Source: Porphyra umbilicalis (lineage: Eukaryota; Rhodophyta; Bangiophyceae; Bangiales; Bangiaceae). From it: 64,000 nucleotides of DNA. A model generated the notes under the pieces. The model had not been told where the DNA came from. It saw only the letters and a program-made list of their open reading frames with translations, and did not search any database. The stretch lies in NCBI GenBank assembly GCA_002049455.2, contig KV919085.1, forward strand, positions 22,152 through 86,151. Reading direction: 5' to 3'. Positions 54,347-64,000 of this stretch are shown piece after piece; within the stretch, counting starts at the first letter, position 1; each line of letters begins with the position of its first letter. The translations under genes and the position numbers were made by a program.

Positions 54347-55524
54347 ATGTTCCGCAACCAGTATGACACGGACATTACGACCTACTCCCCGCAGGGGCGC
54401 CTGCACCAGGTGGAGTACGCCATGGAGGCAGTGAAGCAGGGCTCCGCCTCTGTCGGCGTACGCTCCAAGACGCACGTGGTGCTCGCCACGCTCAAGCGCT
54501 TTGCGTCGGAGCTGTCGGGGGACCAAAAGAAGCTGTTTGCGATTGACGACCACGTGGTTATTGCCATCTCGGGGCTGACCGCTGACGCGCGCGTGCTGTC
54601 GCGCTACATGCGGACGGAGACGCAGCATCACAAGTTCATGTATGACGAGCCGATGCCAGTCGGGCGCCTGGTGCTGCAAGTCGCCGACAAGTGCCAGGTA
54701 TGTGGGGGGGGTGGCGCGCGAGGATGGTGCTGCTGCCCGTGTCGTTGATTGTTTGTGGGTGTGGCTACATGGCTGGTCTCTGGGGGATGCGATGGAGGTG
54801 AGCGACAGCAGCTGGGACGGTAGTCGTCACGCCGCGCCGTGTGCGTGACCATACGCGGACTGTGCAGCCGACTGACACCCCCTGATCGGTTGCCCTCAAG
54901 TGCGCCGCATCACTGACGAAGCTCCCTGGCACTTGAACTCTGGATTCGTTGCATATTTCCCGACTGCCCGGCCTCTCCTTCGTGCCTCCTCCCGCCCCCC
55001 AGATCTCGACCCAGCGCGCCTCCAAGCGGCCATTTGGCGTCGGCCTGCTCGTCGCCGGCGTCGACGAGAATGGCCCGCACCTGTACCAGACGTGCCCGTC
55101 GGGCAACTACTTTGAGTACCTCGCCATGGCGATTGGGGCCCGCTCCCAGTCGGCCAAGACGTACCTCGAACGCACCTACACGACGCTCGCCGAGGCGGGC
55201 GTGGAGGAGCTCATCCAGTCGGCAGTGACCGCCCTCCGCGAGACCGTCGCGTCGTCCAAGGACACGGAATTGACGACCAAGAATACGGCCATTGCCATTG
55301 TCGGCACGGACGGGTCGGGGATGCGGGTTTTGGAAAACGCGGCCGTGCAGCCGTACATTGACGCGCTCGACGCGGCGTCGCCGGCGTCGGATGATGAGGA
55401 GGAGGATGGCGACGGTGACAATGCGGCGGCCGCACCGGCGGCGGCTGCGCCAGACGCGGCGGCCGGAGAGGCGGCCCCCGCGGCGGACGCACCTGCCGAG
55501 GGGCCGGCGGATATGCAGACTTGA
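54347..55524 (+). CDS. PSMA1: 20S proteasome subunit alpha type-1 (alpha-6)
   Basis: Two exons, 54347-54697 and 55003-55524, joined in phase 0 (GTATGT donor, CCCAG acceptor, 305-bp intron). The 290-residue product begins [20 protein letters not shown], the alpha-subunit N-terminal signature with YSPQGR. It then has [17 protein letters not shown], the helix H0/H1 region, and after the intron [15 protein letters not shown] and [16 protein letters not shown], with [14 protein letters not shown] near the end. These match PSMA1 best among the seven alpha subunits. Alpha subunits are structural ring components and lack the catalytic threonine. The C-terminal tail (about 45 residues of Ala with an acidic [11 protein letters not shown] run) is longer than usual. 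Start chosen at the first ATG of the family N-terminus. Confidence 0.93.
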
Positions 55525-55969
55525 GGCCGCGTGCGTGTGTGTATATTCATTTGTGTTGCTCTCTTGGCGGGCGGTTGGCCGTGGGTGGCTGCTTTTTTGG
55601 GCAAGTCTGTAGAGGGAAGGGGGGCCTGAAGCCCTCTAGGCGCAAGCGTAAGAGGGAAGGTGTGGGGCGGGGCTGGCAGGGTGGTGGGACTGGCAGGGCG
55701 TGACGGAAAGAGCCTGTTTGCAAGCACGGGGTTGCCGAGGCAGGACCGGATCGATTCGCAGTGTGTTCCGGGCCACACCGTCGGCCATGCAGACGATTCG
55801 CCCACACAGCATTGCCCAGCAAACACCTCGACAGGACCACCCGTTTGTCACACCCATGCACCTGACGCAGACGCTAAGCCCAGCCCATTTTTTGAACCCA
55901 CGCGTGCACCTACACGTTCCCCATCCCCCCACCTCTCCCGACCCCACCCCGTGTCATGCAGACAATCCC
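55525..55969. other. Convergent intergenic region
   Basis: Lies between the 3' ends of PSMA1 and the EGY1-like gene. T-rich patches near 55540-55600 could be part of a 3' UTR. No gene recognised. Confidence 0.5.
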
Positions 55970-58336
55970 TCACAGCTGGTCCGTCACCGCCGCGAGAGGC
56001 ACCGACACGGACACGGGCATTGGGAGGAGGATCGCCACGGCAACGACCAGCATCACCAGCGCCGCCACCGTCCGCGCCGTCGACGGTTCGGTGACCTCGT
56101 TGAGGCACGGCACATCGTCGTCGCGCTGCAGAAAGAGCACAAACAGCAGCCACGCGAGCAGCAGCGGCGAGTCGCCAAACACCGTCGCCACGCCGAGGAG
56201 CGTCAGCGACACGCCGCCGACCGCAGAGGCGGTGGCGCGGCCAAACGCGGCAAGCACCGCCCGCCCCCCGTCGAGCCGCCCAATCGGCAACGCGTTGAGC
56301 GCATTGGCGAGGAGCCCCGTGTAGCCCGCAAGCACAAACGGGTGCACCGTCACGAGGCCGTCCACGCCAATGACGCCGCCGGGGAGGAGCGCCTGCACAA
56401 TGTACCCGCCGAGCGCAGAGGCGCGGAAGAGGGCGGCGGGGACGACGGGGAAGAGCGCCAGCGGGGAGTCGGCAAAGCCAAAGCCCCCAGACGCCACCGC
56501 CGACGCTGCCGACGCAGACGCAGAGCCGGTCAGCACGAGTCCTGTGACGAGGCACGCGGCAGAGGCGACAAAGCCCGCAATCGGCCCCGCAAGGGCCACG
56601 TCGAGCAGGTGCGAGCGCGTCGGCGGGAAATCCGCAAACGGCGTCACCGACCCATAGTTGCCGACTTGCAGGGACGGCACGAAAAAGGGAGGCCCGAGCT
56701 TGACGCCACGAACCGCGGCCACGACCCGGTGGGCGACTTCGTGCACGACCGCAATCACCGCCGTCGCCGCGCTCATCGGCACGGTGCGGGAGAGGACCGA
56801 CAGGTCGCCGCCATTGATGGCTGCGGCAAAGCCCGGCGACGCTGCAAACGCGCTAATGCCGTAGCTGCCCGTCGAGACGGCGGCAACGAGGAGGCAACAA
56901 AACGCCACGACCGACGGGCGGAGGCCCGACACGTCGGGCTTGTCGCTGTACGGCAGGGCAACGATGCACGGGCGGGAGCCGTCGCCCTCGGGCTCATCGT
57001 CCACGTCCATGACGCTGCCGCCGCCCCGCACCGCATTCGTCCCGCTGCTGCGGCCGAGGTCAATGACGCTCCCGCCGCCGCTGCCGCCAACGTCGCGTGC
57101 CGCTTCCTCGGAAATCATAAACAGGCGGACGGTCGTGGCGAGGCCAACCTCCTCCACCGCCTCGTTGAGCAACCGCAGCGCCTCCTCTGGGGACATCCGC
57201 AAGTTGCCCGTAAAGACGACGCGCTCTGAAAAGAGGGAGCGATCGACGCCCGTCACGAAAAAAACGTCCATCGAGATGACCTTATCTTTGAGGATCCCAA
57301 TCGTTTCCTCCGTGACGTTGGGCAACTCCACACCCATCGCTTCCAGCTGCGCCGCGAGGACCGAGGGGAACTTGGCAATGCCCCGCAGCGGCGCCTGCTC
57401 ATCGTCCGCGTCGGTCGTCGCGTCGGCCTCGTCGGTGGGGGCCGTCGGTGGCAAATGCGTCGTTGCCGTGGGGGGAGTGGCGCCGACGAGTCGACGCCGG
57501 GATTGGCGGCAGCGGCGGCGGCGGCGAGGGCCTTCTCCTTAGCTAACCTGGACTTCTCCATGTCAAGCCGTTTGCGCTCAGCAATCAGCGTCGCGCGCTC
57601 CGCTTCCAGCCTATCAGCGAGGGGAGAGAAGACAAACCAAACAAGTAGGGGCAGTCGGTAGGAAAGCAAGGATACACATCAAAGACCGCGTGGGGAGCCA
57701 CGCCAAACCGTCGAAAGGAAGGTCAGCACACTCCGACCATGGCGGATATGCAGCATGCAGCCGAGGCGGGACGCCATGTAGCCACGCCCGAAACCCCGCC
57801 CGCTCCGCTGGTGCGGTGCTCGCCGCAGTAGCCACAAGCATAGGAGCGGCCACCTCGCCGTCTCCATGACACCCAACGAGCCCCTCAAAGCAGACACCAC
57901 GCAAAAACCCAGCGCACTCTCCCCCCCCCCAAGAAAACCGGCGCGCGGCCGACCCGCGTTCAAGCGTACCGAGCTTCCGCCGCCAGCTGCTTCAGCCGGT
58001 CCGCCTCGGATTGCGCCTTCCGTATCTTCTCCTCCTTGGCCGCCCGCGCAGGCCCGGTAAGCTGGCTCACCCCCCCGCCGTCGGCACGTCTGTCGATGGC
58101 GGCGGCACCGCAGCGGTCGGGCCGTCGCCGTCAACGACCATCCGTGGGAGGCGGCAGGCACGCGTCGGCGCCGCAGCCAGCCGCCGGAGGCCTCGGGGGG
58201 CGGTCGACGGCAGGCCGGCAGCCAAAAAGCCAGACCGCCGCGCCCCACCCCGCGCGGCTGAAGGGGGTGGGGTGAGGAATGCGGCGGCGGGCACTGCCGC
58301 CGCCGCCGCCCGCGGCTTCGGAGCGCCACGCATCAT
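55970..58336 (-). CDS. EGY1-like plastid site-2 zinc metalloprotease
   Basis: Minus strand. Exon 1 runs from about 58336 to 57970 and exon 2 from 57610 to 55970, with a 359-bp intron (GTACGC...ATAG). The join restores EAR-LEAERATL. The N-terminus (MMRGAPKPRAAAAAV... to CRLPRMVVDGDG) is Ala/Arg/Ser/Pro-rich and looks like a plastid transit peptide. A coiled coil (AAKEEKIRKAQSEADRLKQL, EAERATLIAERKRLDMEKSR) follows, as in EGY proteins. The protease domain has several membrane segments with VVHEVAHRV (HExxH, about 56729-56743), GNYGSVTPF (about 56640-56665) and NALPIGRLDGGRA (about 56265-56300, the second zinc-ligand motif). EGY proteases cleave within plastid membranes. Two one-base frame changes at G/C runs (58071-58077 and 57464-57470) are needed for a continuous protein. 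These are likely sequence errors or undetected splicing. Confidence 0.8.
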
Positions 58337-58979
58337 GGCGGGGCGCGGGCGCACACGGGGACCAGGGGGAAAAAGCCGTGGACCACAAGTCCAGGGTATC
58401 AAGGGTCGTCGAGCTTGAGGTGGGGGCGGCTATGGGGGAAGGCGGCCCGACACCAAACAAAAACGCGGCCGGCGGCGGCGAGCGTCGGGTGGCCGGGGAG
58501 GTCGGCGACCGCGACGCACAGTCGAGTCGAGAGATACGGCGCTGGCGGGGGCGGATTGAGCCCCGGGCTCCGCGAGAGCGGGCCACCAGCGGCTTTGAAA
58601 CGGGGGTTGACGGGCGCGACGGCTCGGCTCTGCGTGGAGTCCCAGATGCGCACGAAAAGTACATTGTTGTACCTTGGACATTTGGGGAGAAAGTAGCGCG
58701 TCATGCGTGTTCGATTTACCTCACTCCTCTCAACTACGCTGGTGCTACTTGATCTCGGCTACCTCGCACGGCCAAGTCGCCGGCGCAAAGACGCTCCACC
58801 GCTTCGTGTGATGTATCCCACAAGCGGCCTACTGCACCGTGCCGGTGCGGTGCCCCTCACCGGCGCGCCACCATCCGCCTCCCCGGCCTGCGGCGGTGGG
58901 CCTCGCCGCTCCTCCCCTCTCCTTCCCCCCCTCCATCGTCTGATTGCCACTGCAGCTGTTCCCCCCGCGGTCACCCGCG
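58337..58979. promoter_or_regulatory. Shared divergent promoter region (EGY1-like / XRN)
   Basis: About 640 bp between the divergent start codons of the EGY1-like gene and the XRN gene. No TATA box or named element is convincingly visible. The part next to the XRN ATG is CT-rich. Short open frames on both strands are unremarkable. Confidence 0.35.
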
Positions 58980-61042
58980 ATGGGGATCCCCAAGTTTTTC
59001 CGCTGGCTCTCCGACCGCTACCCGCTCATCAACCAGCGGCTGGACGAGACGCAGACGTTTGACCACTTTTACCTCGACATGAACGGCATCATTCACCAAT
59101 GTACACATCCAAACGATGACGAAGTGGTAGCGATGGATGAAGAGCTGATGTTTTCCCGCATCTTCCACTACACGGACCGCCTCTTCCGCATCGTCAAGCC
59201 GTCCAAACTCCTCTTCCTGGCCGTCGATGGGGTGGCACCACGCGCCAAGATGAACCAACAACGGTCCCGGCGGTTCCGGTCGGCCAAAGACGCGGAGCGC
59301 AACCTGTCCGAGGCCATTGCGCGGGGCGACGACATTCCAGAGGGGCGCCCGTTTGACTCCAACTGCATCACGCCGGGCACGGCCTTTATGGCCGACCTAT
59401 CCGACCGCTTCCGCGAGTGGATTGCGCTCAAGATGGAAACGGACCCCGCGTGGCAGGCTGGCTGCAGCGTCGTGTTTAGCGGCTCGGAGGTGCCGGGGGA
59501 GGGCGAGCACAAGATTATGGACTACATCCGCTCGTGGCAGGCGTCGGAGGCGGCCAGCCCGGCCACCCGCCACTGCATGTACGGCCTCGACGCGGACCTG
59601 ATTATGCTCGGCCTGGTCACGCACGCGCCCCACTTTACGCTGCTTCGGGAGAAGATGAAGTTCCGCAACGGCAAGCGCCGCACGCCAGTCATGAAGGGGG
59701 ACGACTCGGACGCGGACGAGTTTCAGCTGCTGGAAATTGCGCTGCTGCGGGACATGCTCTACCTCGAGTTCAAGGGGTGCGTCGAGGAAGTCCGCCGCAC
59801 CGCCCCAGACGGGTCCGCCGGCGACGGGGCCTTTCAGTACCAGGTGCGGCGGGTCGTTGACGACTTTGTCTTTATGTGCATGCTCGTTGGCAACGACTTT
59901 GTGCCCAACCTGCCGCACCTGGACATTGCCGAGGGCGCCCTCTCCGTCATGTTCCGCTCGTACAAGGCACTGCTGCCCCGCTGGCGTGGCTACCTCACCG
60001 AGTCCCACCGGCTCCACCCCGGGCGGCTCGAGCAGTTCCTCTCCTTTGTCTCCCAATCCGAGTCGCAATACTTTCGGGCGCGGGGGTTGGAGGAGGGCGT
60101 CCCCGCGTACGTGGAGGAGGCCACCTACCGCTCTCACTATTATCGGGAAAAGCTCGACATGGACCCAGAAGTGGATATTGAGGCGCTCACCGCCCTCAAG
60201 ACGCACTACCTGGAGGGCCTCCACTGGGTGCTCCAGTACTACCACCAGGGGTGCTCGTCATGGAACTGGTTCTACCCGGCCTTTTACGCGCCGCTGGCGA
60301 CGGACATGACGGGCCTGCGGTCGCTCAAGGTGCGCTTCCGCAAGGGCCGCCCCTTCCCCCCCGTCACGCAGCTGCTGGCGGTGCTGCCGCCCGAATCGTC
60401 GCACTTTCTCCCCCCTCCCTTCCAGGCGCTGATGGTCGAAGCCACGTCGCCGGTCATTGACTTTTACCCGCCCGACTTTGAGGTCGACCCCAATGGCAAG
60501 CGCAACGCCTGGGAAGCCGTTGTCCTCATCCCCTTCATCGACGCGGACCGGCTGCTCGAGTCGGTCAGCGCCATTGACTTTGCCACCCAGTTGACGCCGG
60601 CGGAGCGGGCACGCAACCGCACCGGCCGCCAGTGGGTGTACAAGGCGTCGGCCTACCCGTCGTCTGATGAGGAGTTTCCGGCCATCCGGCCGAGCAACGT
60701 GTCGCCACCGTCGGGGCGGCGGCGGGGGTCGGGACGTGGCGGCTACCGCAGCGGCGGCGGCTCGAGGGGAGGCGGGGGGGGTGGCGTCGGTGGCGGCGGT
60801 GGCTACCGCAGTCGGGACGCCGTGGGTGGCGCTGATGGCAACGGCGCCAGCCGCGGGTACAGCAGCGCCGGGGCTGACGGCGGCGGAAGCGGCCGGAGCA
60901 GTGGCTACTCGTCAGCGGGTGCCAGGCGCGGCGCCGTGCGGGGGCGGGGAGGCGGCGCCGCGGCCGCCTCCGACGGCGCTGGGGAGAGCCGCTTTGCGTC
61001 GGTTGCGGCCGGCCGGCAGCCACTCGACGGCGGCGGCGCGGG

Positions 61043-61073
<31 letters not shown>

Positions 61074-61262
61074 GGCGGCCGCGGTGGGCGGGGTGGCCGC
61101 GGCGGTGGCCGCGGCGGTGCTGGTCGCGGCCGCGGCGGCGGCGCCGCGTCAGATAGCCGCGTGCCGCGGAATGTCGGCAGGGGACCACCAGGGGCGGCCA
61201 ACGGGCCAGGCGCGCCCGGGGGAGCGGACGCGGGGGCGGGACCACCGGCGGCGGCCGAGTGA
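58980..61262 (+). CDS. XRN-family 5'-3' exoribonuclease with RGG tail
   Basis: A 760-residue protein starting MGIPKFFRWLSDRYP, the XRN N-terminal signature; the ATG at 58980 is exactly at that signature. Catalytic acids lie in LDMNG (Asp33), VDGVAPRAKMNQQRSRRF (Asp83 plus the basic 5'-phosphate pocket), PGEGEHKIMDY (Glu174, Glu176), LDADLIML (Asp204, Asp206) and GNDFVPNLPHL (Asp306). All are expected for 5'-phosphate-directed RNA decay. The CR2 region reaches about residue 560 and is followed by an Arg/Gly-rich tail (about 580-700, RGG-type) typical of RNA-binding regions. I see neither the CCHC zinc finger of XRN2 nor the large C-terminal domains of XRN1, so it is a short form. No intron. 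The gene looks intact. Confidence 0.93.
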
Positions 61263-62129
61263 TGGGGGAGGGGCGGGTGGCAAGCGGCCGTCAGCTGGGC
61301 GCGGCGTTGGACGCTGCCCGCGGCGGCACGTAGGGGAGTGGGGAGCACGGGGGCAGGTTCGGCCGGATGACGGTGGCGGGTGCACGCGTTTTGGCCCGCA
61401 GCTACCTCCACGCCAGGTGCCGCGTGTGTTTGCGAGCAGTCCCAGACTCACCCGTCCAACTGGTTTTTCTCCCACGACCTGCGCCGCGGCGCGTCTGGCC
61501 CATTGGGCGGCGTCCCAGGCCGCACGTCGCGCTATCAAACACGGTGGCGGTGGGATGCACAAAAAACGGCCATTGCAGCCGCCGTCGATGGCGTTTGAGC
61601 ATCCGCTCTGCAACTCGCAAGACTCAGGAAACAAGTGCAGGACAGGAAACACAGACGCGCAGTGCGGGCGACGCTCCCCACACGGCACACCGTGACCAAA
61701 ATGGACCCCGGAAACCGCCGAGTGACGACAGTGCCACGCAACAGCCGCCACCCCACCCACACAAGCCGCGTTGGCGTCAGGGGATGCACCGCAGCCCACC
61801 TCAGCGGGCCGCGGCGACCCGTGGGCGAGCTGGCGCGTACCCCGCACGCAGGCGTACCGCACACGATCAAGCGCGCACACCACAAGCCACCGCTGCAGCC
61901 GCACAACGTCCATGATGGACGTGCGTGTGTCGGCTCAACGCCGACGCAACTGCAAAGCCGCCTGGGACGCGCTGCAGTCACCACCGGGCACGAACGGGCC
62001 ACACAGGTCCGCCGCCGCCGCTGTCGCCGCCGCACCATCATTGACCACCCCCGGTTGCTGCCGCCACCGCCGCTCATACCCTTCCCCTCCCCCCCCCTTC
62101 CTCCCCCCCCCCCCCACGGCGTCCAGTTG
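61263..62129. other. Intergenic region without a recognised gene
   Basis: Between the convergent XRN and mL59-like genes. Open frames on both strands are short and unrecognised. C-runs lie near 62085-62115. Confidence 0.5.
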
Positions 62130-62627
62130 CTACGCCGCCGCCTGGACCTTGGCCTTGCCCTTCTTCCCCTTGCCGCCAGCAGGCTCGAGCACCCGCGGCC
62201 GCGACAGCAAGTCAAGGAGCCCCGGCTTGATCTTGGCCGCCGCCCGTCGCTCCCGCTCGGCTTTGCGAAACGCGGCGACGGCGGCGGGCATGCGCTCCAT
62301 GGACCGTGCAATCTCTTCTTGGCGTTCCGCCCACCGGCGCTCCCGCATGTGGCCCTTGAACGGGGCGTCAGACACGACGACCCGGTGGGGCACGTCCCAC
62401 TCCCAGGGGCGGCCCGCGGCGAGCGCCGCCGACCGCAACGCCGCGATGCGGCGGGCAGAGATGGCGGGGCGACGCCACCGGCCAGCGTCTGCGTCCCAGG
62501 AGGGGCGGAAGGAGGCGGGGAGGGCGGCGCGGGCGGCGGCGACGGCGGATTCATTGACGGTGCGCCGGCGGGGGGCGTTGAGCGTCGGCACGAGCCGCTT
62601 CCACCGGTAGCTCATGACGTCGGGCAA
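62130..62627 (-). CDS. Mitochondrial large-subunit ribosomal protein mL59-like
   Basis: A 165-residue protein on the minus strand. The order of motifs matches mL59 (fungal MRPL25): LNAPRRRTVNES near the start, WRRPAISARRIAALRSAALA in the middle (residues about 50-70), DAPFKGHMRERRWAERQEEIA, and MERMPAAVAAFRKAERERR near residue 110-130. The C-terminal tail is Lys-rich (GKGKKGKAKVQ). mL59 sits on the mitoribosome large subunit surface. No cleavable presequence is obvious. Start at 62627 or the internal Met at 62615 (MSYRWKRL). Length agrees with fungal mL59 proteins. No search was possible, so the family call rests on motif order. Confidence 0.65.
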   Translation of the reverse strand: MPDVMSYRWKRLVPTLNAPRRRTVNESAVAAARAALPASFRPSWDADAGRWRRPAISARRIAALRSAALAAGRPWEWDVPHRVVVSDAPFKGHMRERRWAERQEEIARSMERMPAAVAAFRKAERERRAAAKIKPGLLDLLSRPRVLEPAGGKGKKGKAKVQAAA

Positions 62628-62982
62628 CGAGGTGGGAGCGAGGGGGCAGGGCCAAAGAAAGAATGAATAAGGGAAGGGCAGTTATAGGTTCCAAGACAAA
62701 AGGGAAGGGGGCGGAGATGCTTGGGTGGGTGGCTGGCGGACGGCGTAGCCAAGGAGTCCTGGCAACGGCGTCGGAAACGCTGTGGCACTGCGGCAGCCTC
62801 CCTGATCACGATCAAATGAGCCGCGACACGTGTCGGCTCTATGAATTTACTGTACCACTTCCGAAGTCTGCATGCTGTGCCCGTATGTGCAAGGTCTCGT
62901 GCCCACCACCCGCGCCTGTACAGGACAGCGTGCATTCTATGCCGCCATGTTTCTAGTCTTTTTGTATGCACACCCCACCCAC
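62628..62982. other. Intergenic region, putative promoter of the mL59-like gene
   Basis: 355 bp between the two minus-strand genes. Contains an AT-rich patch (62655-62700) upstream of the mL59-like start. Nothing else recognised. Confidence 0.4.
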
Positions 62983-63993
62983 CTATGCGTGCCCAGTCTC
63001 CCTGTTGTGCTCCAACGCCGACGACGGTGTGGAGCGCATGCACACCGGGATCTCCTCATCCCGGTTGCGACCGCACACCACGGCCGACGTCAACACGTAG
63101 CGCGCCGTCTCTGGGTGCCGCTCGAGCACCCACGTTTGTCCATTATCCGGATTCCACACATCCTCCAGCTGCTCCACCTCCCAGTGCAGGAAGCGCATGC
63201 AGATGATGCGCATGGTCAGGCCGTGGGAGACAATGAGGATGTTGTCGTACCGCCGGTGGTGTGGGGGCGCCGCCCGCGTCTTGTCCATGGTCCGGTACAC
63301 GCTGGAGAGGAAGCTCGTCACGCGGTCATACACGTCCGCGCCGCTTTCCCCATTGGGGAAGCGGAAGAAGAAGCGCCCAACCTCCTTGCGCGTCGCCATC
63401 AGGTCCTTCATCTCGTCGACTTGTTGGAGGTTGCCAAAATCCTGCTCCCGCAACCGCGGGTCGTACCGCACGCGGTAGCGTGACGGGGACAGCTCCGCGG
63501 CGGCCACCATCTCCTCCATCGTCTGCGCCGTGCGCACGTACGGGGACACAAACGCAAACACCGTCTCGTCGCCAATGAGGGACTTGAGGCGCACCCCCGC
63601 CGCCCGCGCCTGTGCCACCCCGCGCTCGGTGAGGGGGAGGCGGCTGTCGGCGAGCGTCTCGTAGATGCTCTTGTCGACGTTGCCGAGCGACTCGCCGTGC
63701 CGCACAAGGATGATGCGCGACGGCCGCTGGCGGCGGGTGTGCATCAGCAGCGCATGCTGCGCCGCCGCCGCGAGGGTGGTGAAGGCGTCGCCAACGGCAC
63801 CGGCGCGGTAGAGGCCGACGAGCGCGCCGGCGCCCGCCCAGGCGGCGACCCATCCCCACCCGCCAGGGGGGGGGCGCGCAAAGGAGTCCCCCATACAACT
63901 CGGACACGCGCGGTGGGCGAGACGCGGAGGAGGGAGGCGCCGAGCAGCGAGCGGGGCGGTGCCGTCGCAAGGGCCAAACGGGAGGCGACGCAA
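62983..63993 (-). CDS. Membrane-anchored phosphoglycerate mutase-like histidine phosphatase
   Basis: A 336-residue protein of the histidine phosphatase superfamily. RHGESLGN (about 63690-63715) holds the catalytic His. A second conserved part, SPYVRTAQTMEEM (about 63515-63560), has the phosphate-binding Arg. REQDFGNLQ is the conserved mid motif. ILIVSHGLTMRIICMRFLHWEVEQL (about 63175-63245) carries the second catalytic His. This pattern resembles the plant AT74-type group rather than glycolytic cofactor-dependent mutase. A hydrophobic stretch (GWGWVAAWAGAGALVGLYRAG) lies near the N-terminus and may be a membrane anchor or signal anchor. Start uncertain: the first Met is at 63993, near the window edge; MGDSFARPP at about 63890 fits better with the anchor position. 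No intron seen. Confidence 0.85.
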   Translation of the reverse strand: MRRLPFGPCDGTAPLAARRLPPPRLAHRACPSCMGDSFARPPPGGWGWVAAWAGAGALVGLYRAGAVGDAFTTLAAAAQHALLMHTRRQRPSRIILVRHGESLGNVDKSIYETLADSRLPLTERGVAQARAAGVRLKSLIGDETVFAFVSPYVRTAQTMEEMVAAAELSPSRYRVRYDPRLREQDFGNLQQVDEMKDLMATRKEVGRFFFRFPNGESGADVYDRVTSFLSSVYRTMDKTRAAPPHHRRYDNILIVSHGLTMRIICMRFLHWEVEQLEDVWNPDNGQTWVLERHPETARYVLTSAVVCGRNRDEEIPVCMRSTPSSALEHNRETGHA

Positions 63994-64000
63994 GACGGGC

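Noticed and set aside
1-64000. Bacterial features: CRISPR arrays, operons, Shine-Dalgarno sites, attachment sites
   Set aside because: Gene content and introns are eukaryotic. Tandem repeats found lack the regular repeat-spacer pattern of CRISPR arrays.
1-64000. tRNA or rRNA genes
   Set aside because: I saw no clear tRNA cloverleaf or rRNA core motif by eye; a covariance-model scan would be decisive.

Overview
This is eukaryotic nuclear DNA. It is very GC-rich, with long G or C homopolymers and GCC/GGC runs. The recognisable genes have few introns: a 20S proteasome alpha subunit, an EHD-family ATPase, an XRN 5'-3' exoribonuclease, a gamma-type phosphatidylinositol 4-kinase, and a mitochondrial ribosomal protein mL59-like protein. 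An EGY1-like site-2 protease with a transit-peptide-like N-terminus points to a plastid-bearing organism. My inference is a GC-rich alga, possibly a bangiophyte red alga; the lineage is not proven by the sequence.

Layout. Positions 1-16,000 are a transposon graveyard. A decayed Plavaka-like transposase gene (880-9553) has a 6.4 kb first intron. That intron contains a Tigger/pogo-like element (2246-7387) with matching terminal inverted repeats (TIRs) and a TA target site. Two smaller elements (3479-4249 and 5369-6440) are inserted in the Tigger transposase. Next comes a repeat unit split by a 2.4 kb element with an 8-bp target duplication (10030-12474), a 1.4 kb element with 36-bp TIRs and TA (13025-14455), and a near-perfect 1.4 kb palindrome (14471-15897).

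From 16,000 to 26,300 the sequence is largely GC-rich low-complexity DNA with one recognisable gene, an alpha/beta-hydrolase lipase on the minus strand. From 26,400 to 32,000 lie two good genes, PI4K-gamma (+) and EHD (+), separated by a three-copy 108-bp tandem repeat. From 32,000 to 46,700 the sequence is extremely GC-rich. It holds a frame-broken GT92-like glycosyltransferase (+), a long ankyrin-repeat gene (-) and a PIF/Harbinger-like MITE. The 5' part of the ankyrin gene is repeated in inverted orientation at 46.7-48.5 kb as a truncated copy. From 49,000 to 53,600 is a KDZ-type (Zisupton/Kyakuja-like) transposase gene on the minus strand with a 50-bp minisatellite near its 5' end.

From 54,000 to the end is a compact housekeeping block: proteasome alpha-6 (+, one intron), EGY1-like protease (-, one intron), XRN exonuclease (+), mL59-like protein (-) and a membrane-anchored phosphoglycerate-mutase-like phosphatase (-). 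EGY1 and XRN are divergent across about 640 bp.

Overall, host genes are intact or nearly so where homopolymers are rare. In homopolymer-rich stretches several genes (lipase, GT92, EGY1 N-terminus, KDZ transposase) keep their protein signature only by switching frame at G/C runs. These could be assembly errors or real decay; the sequence alone cannot decide.
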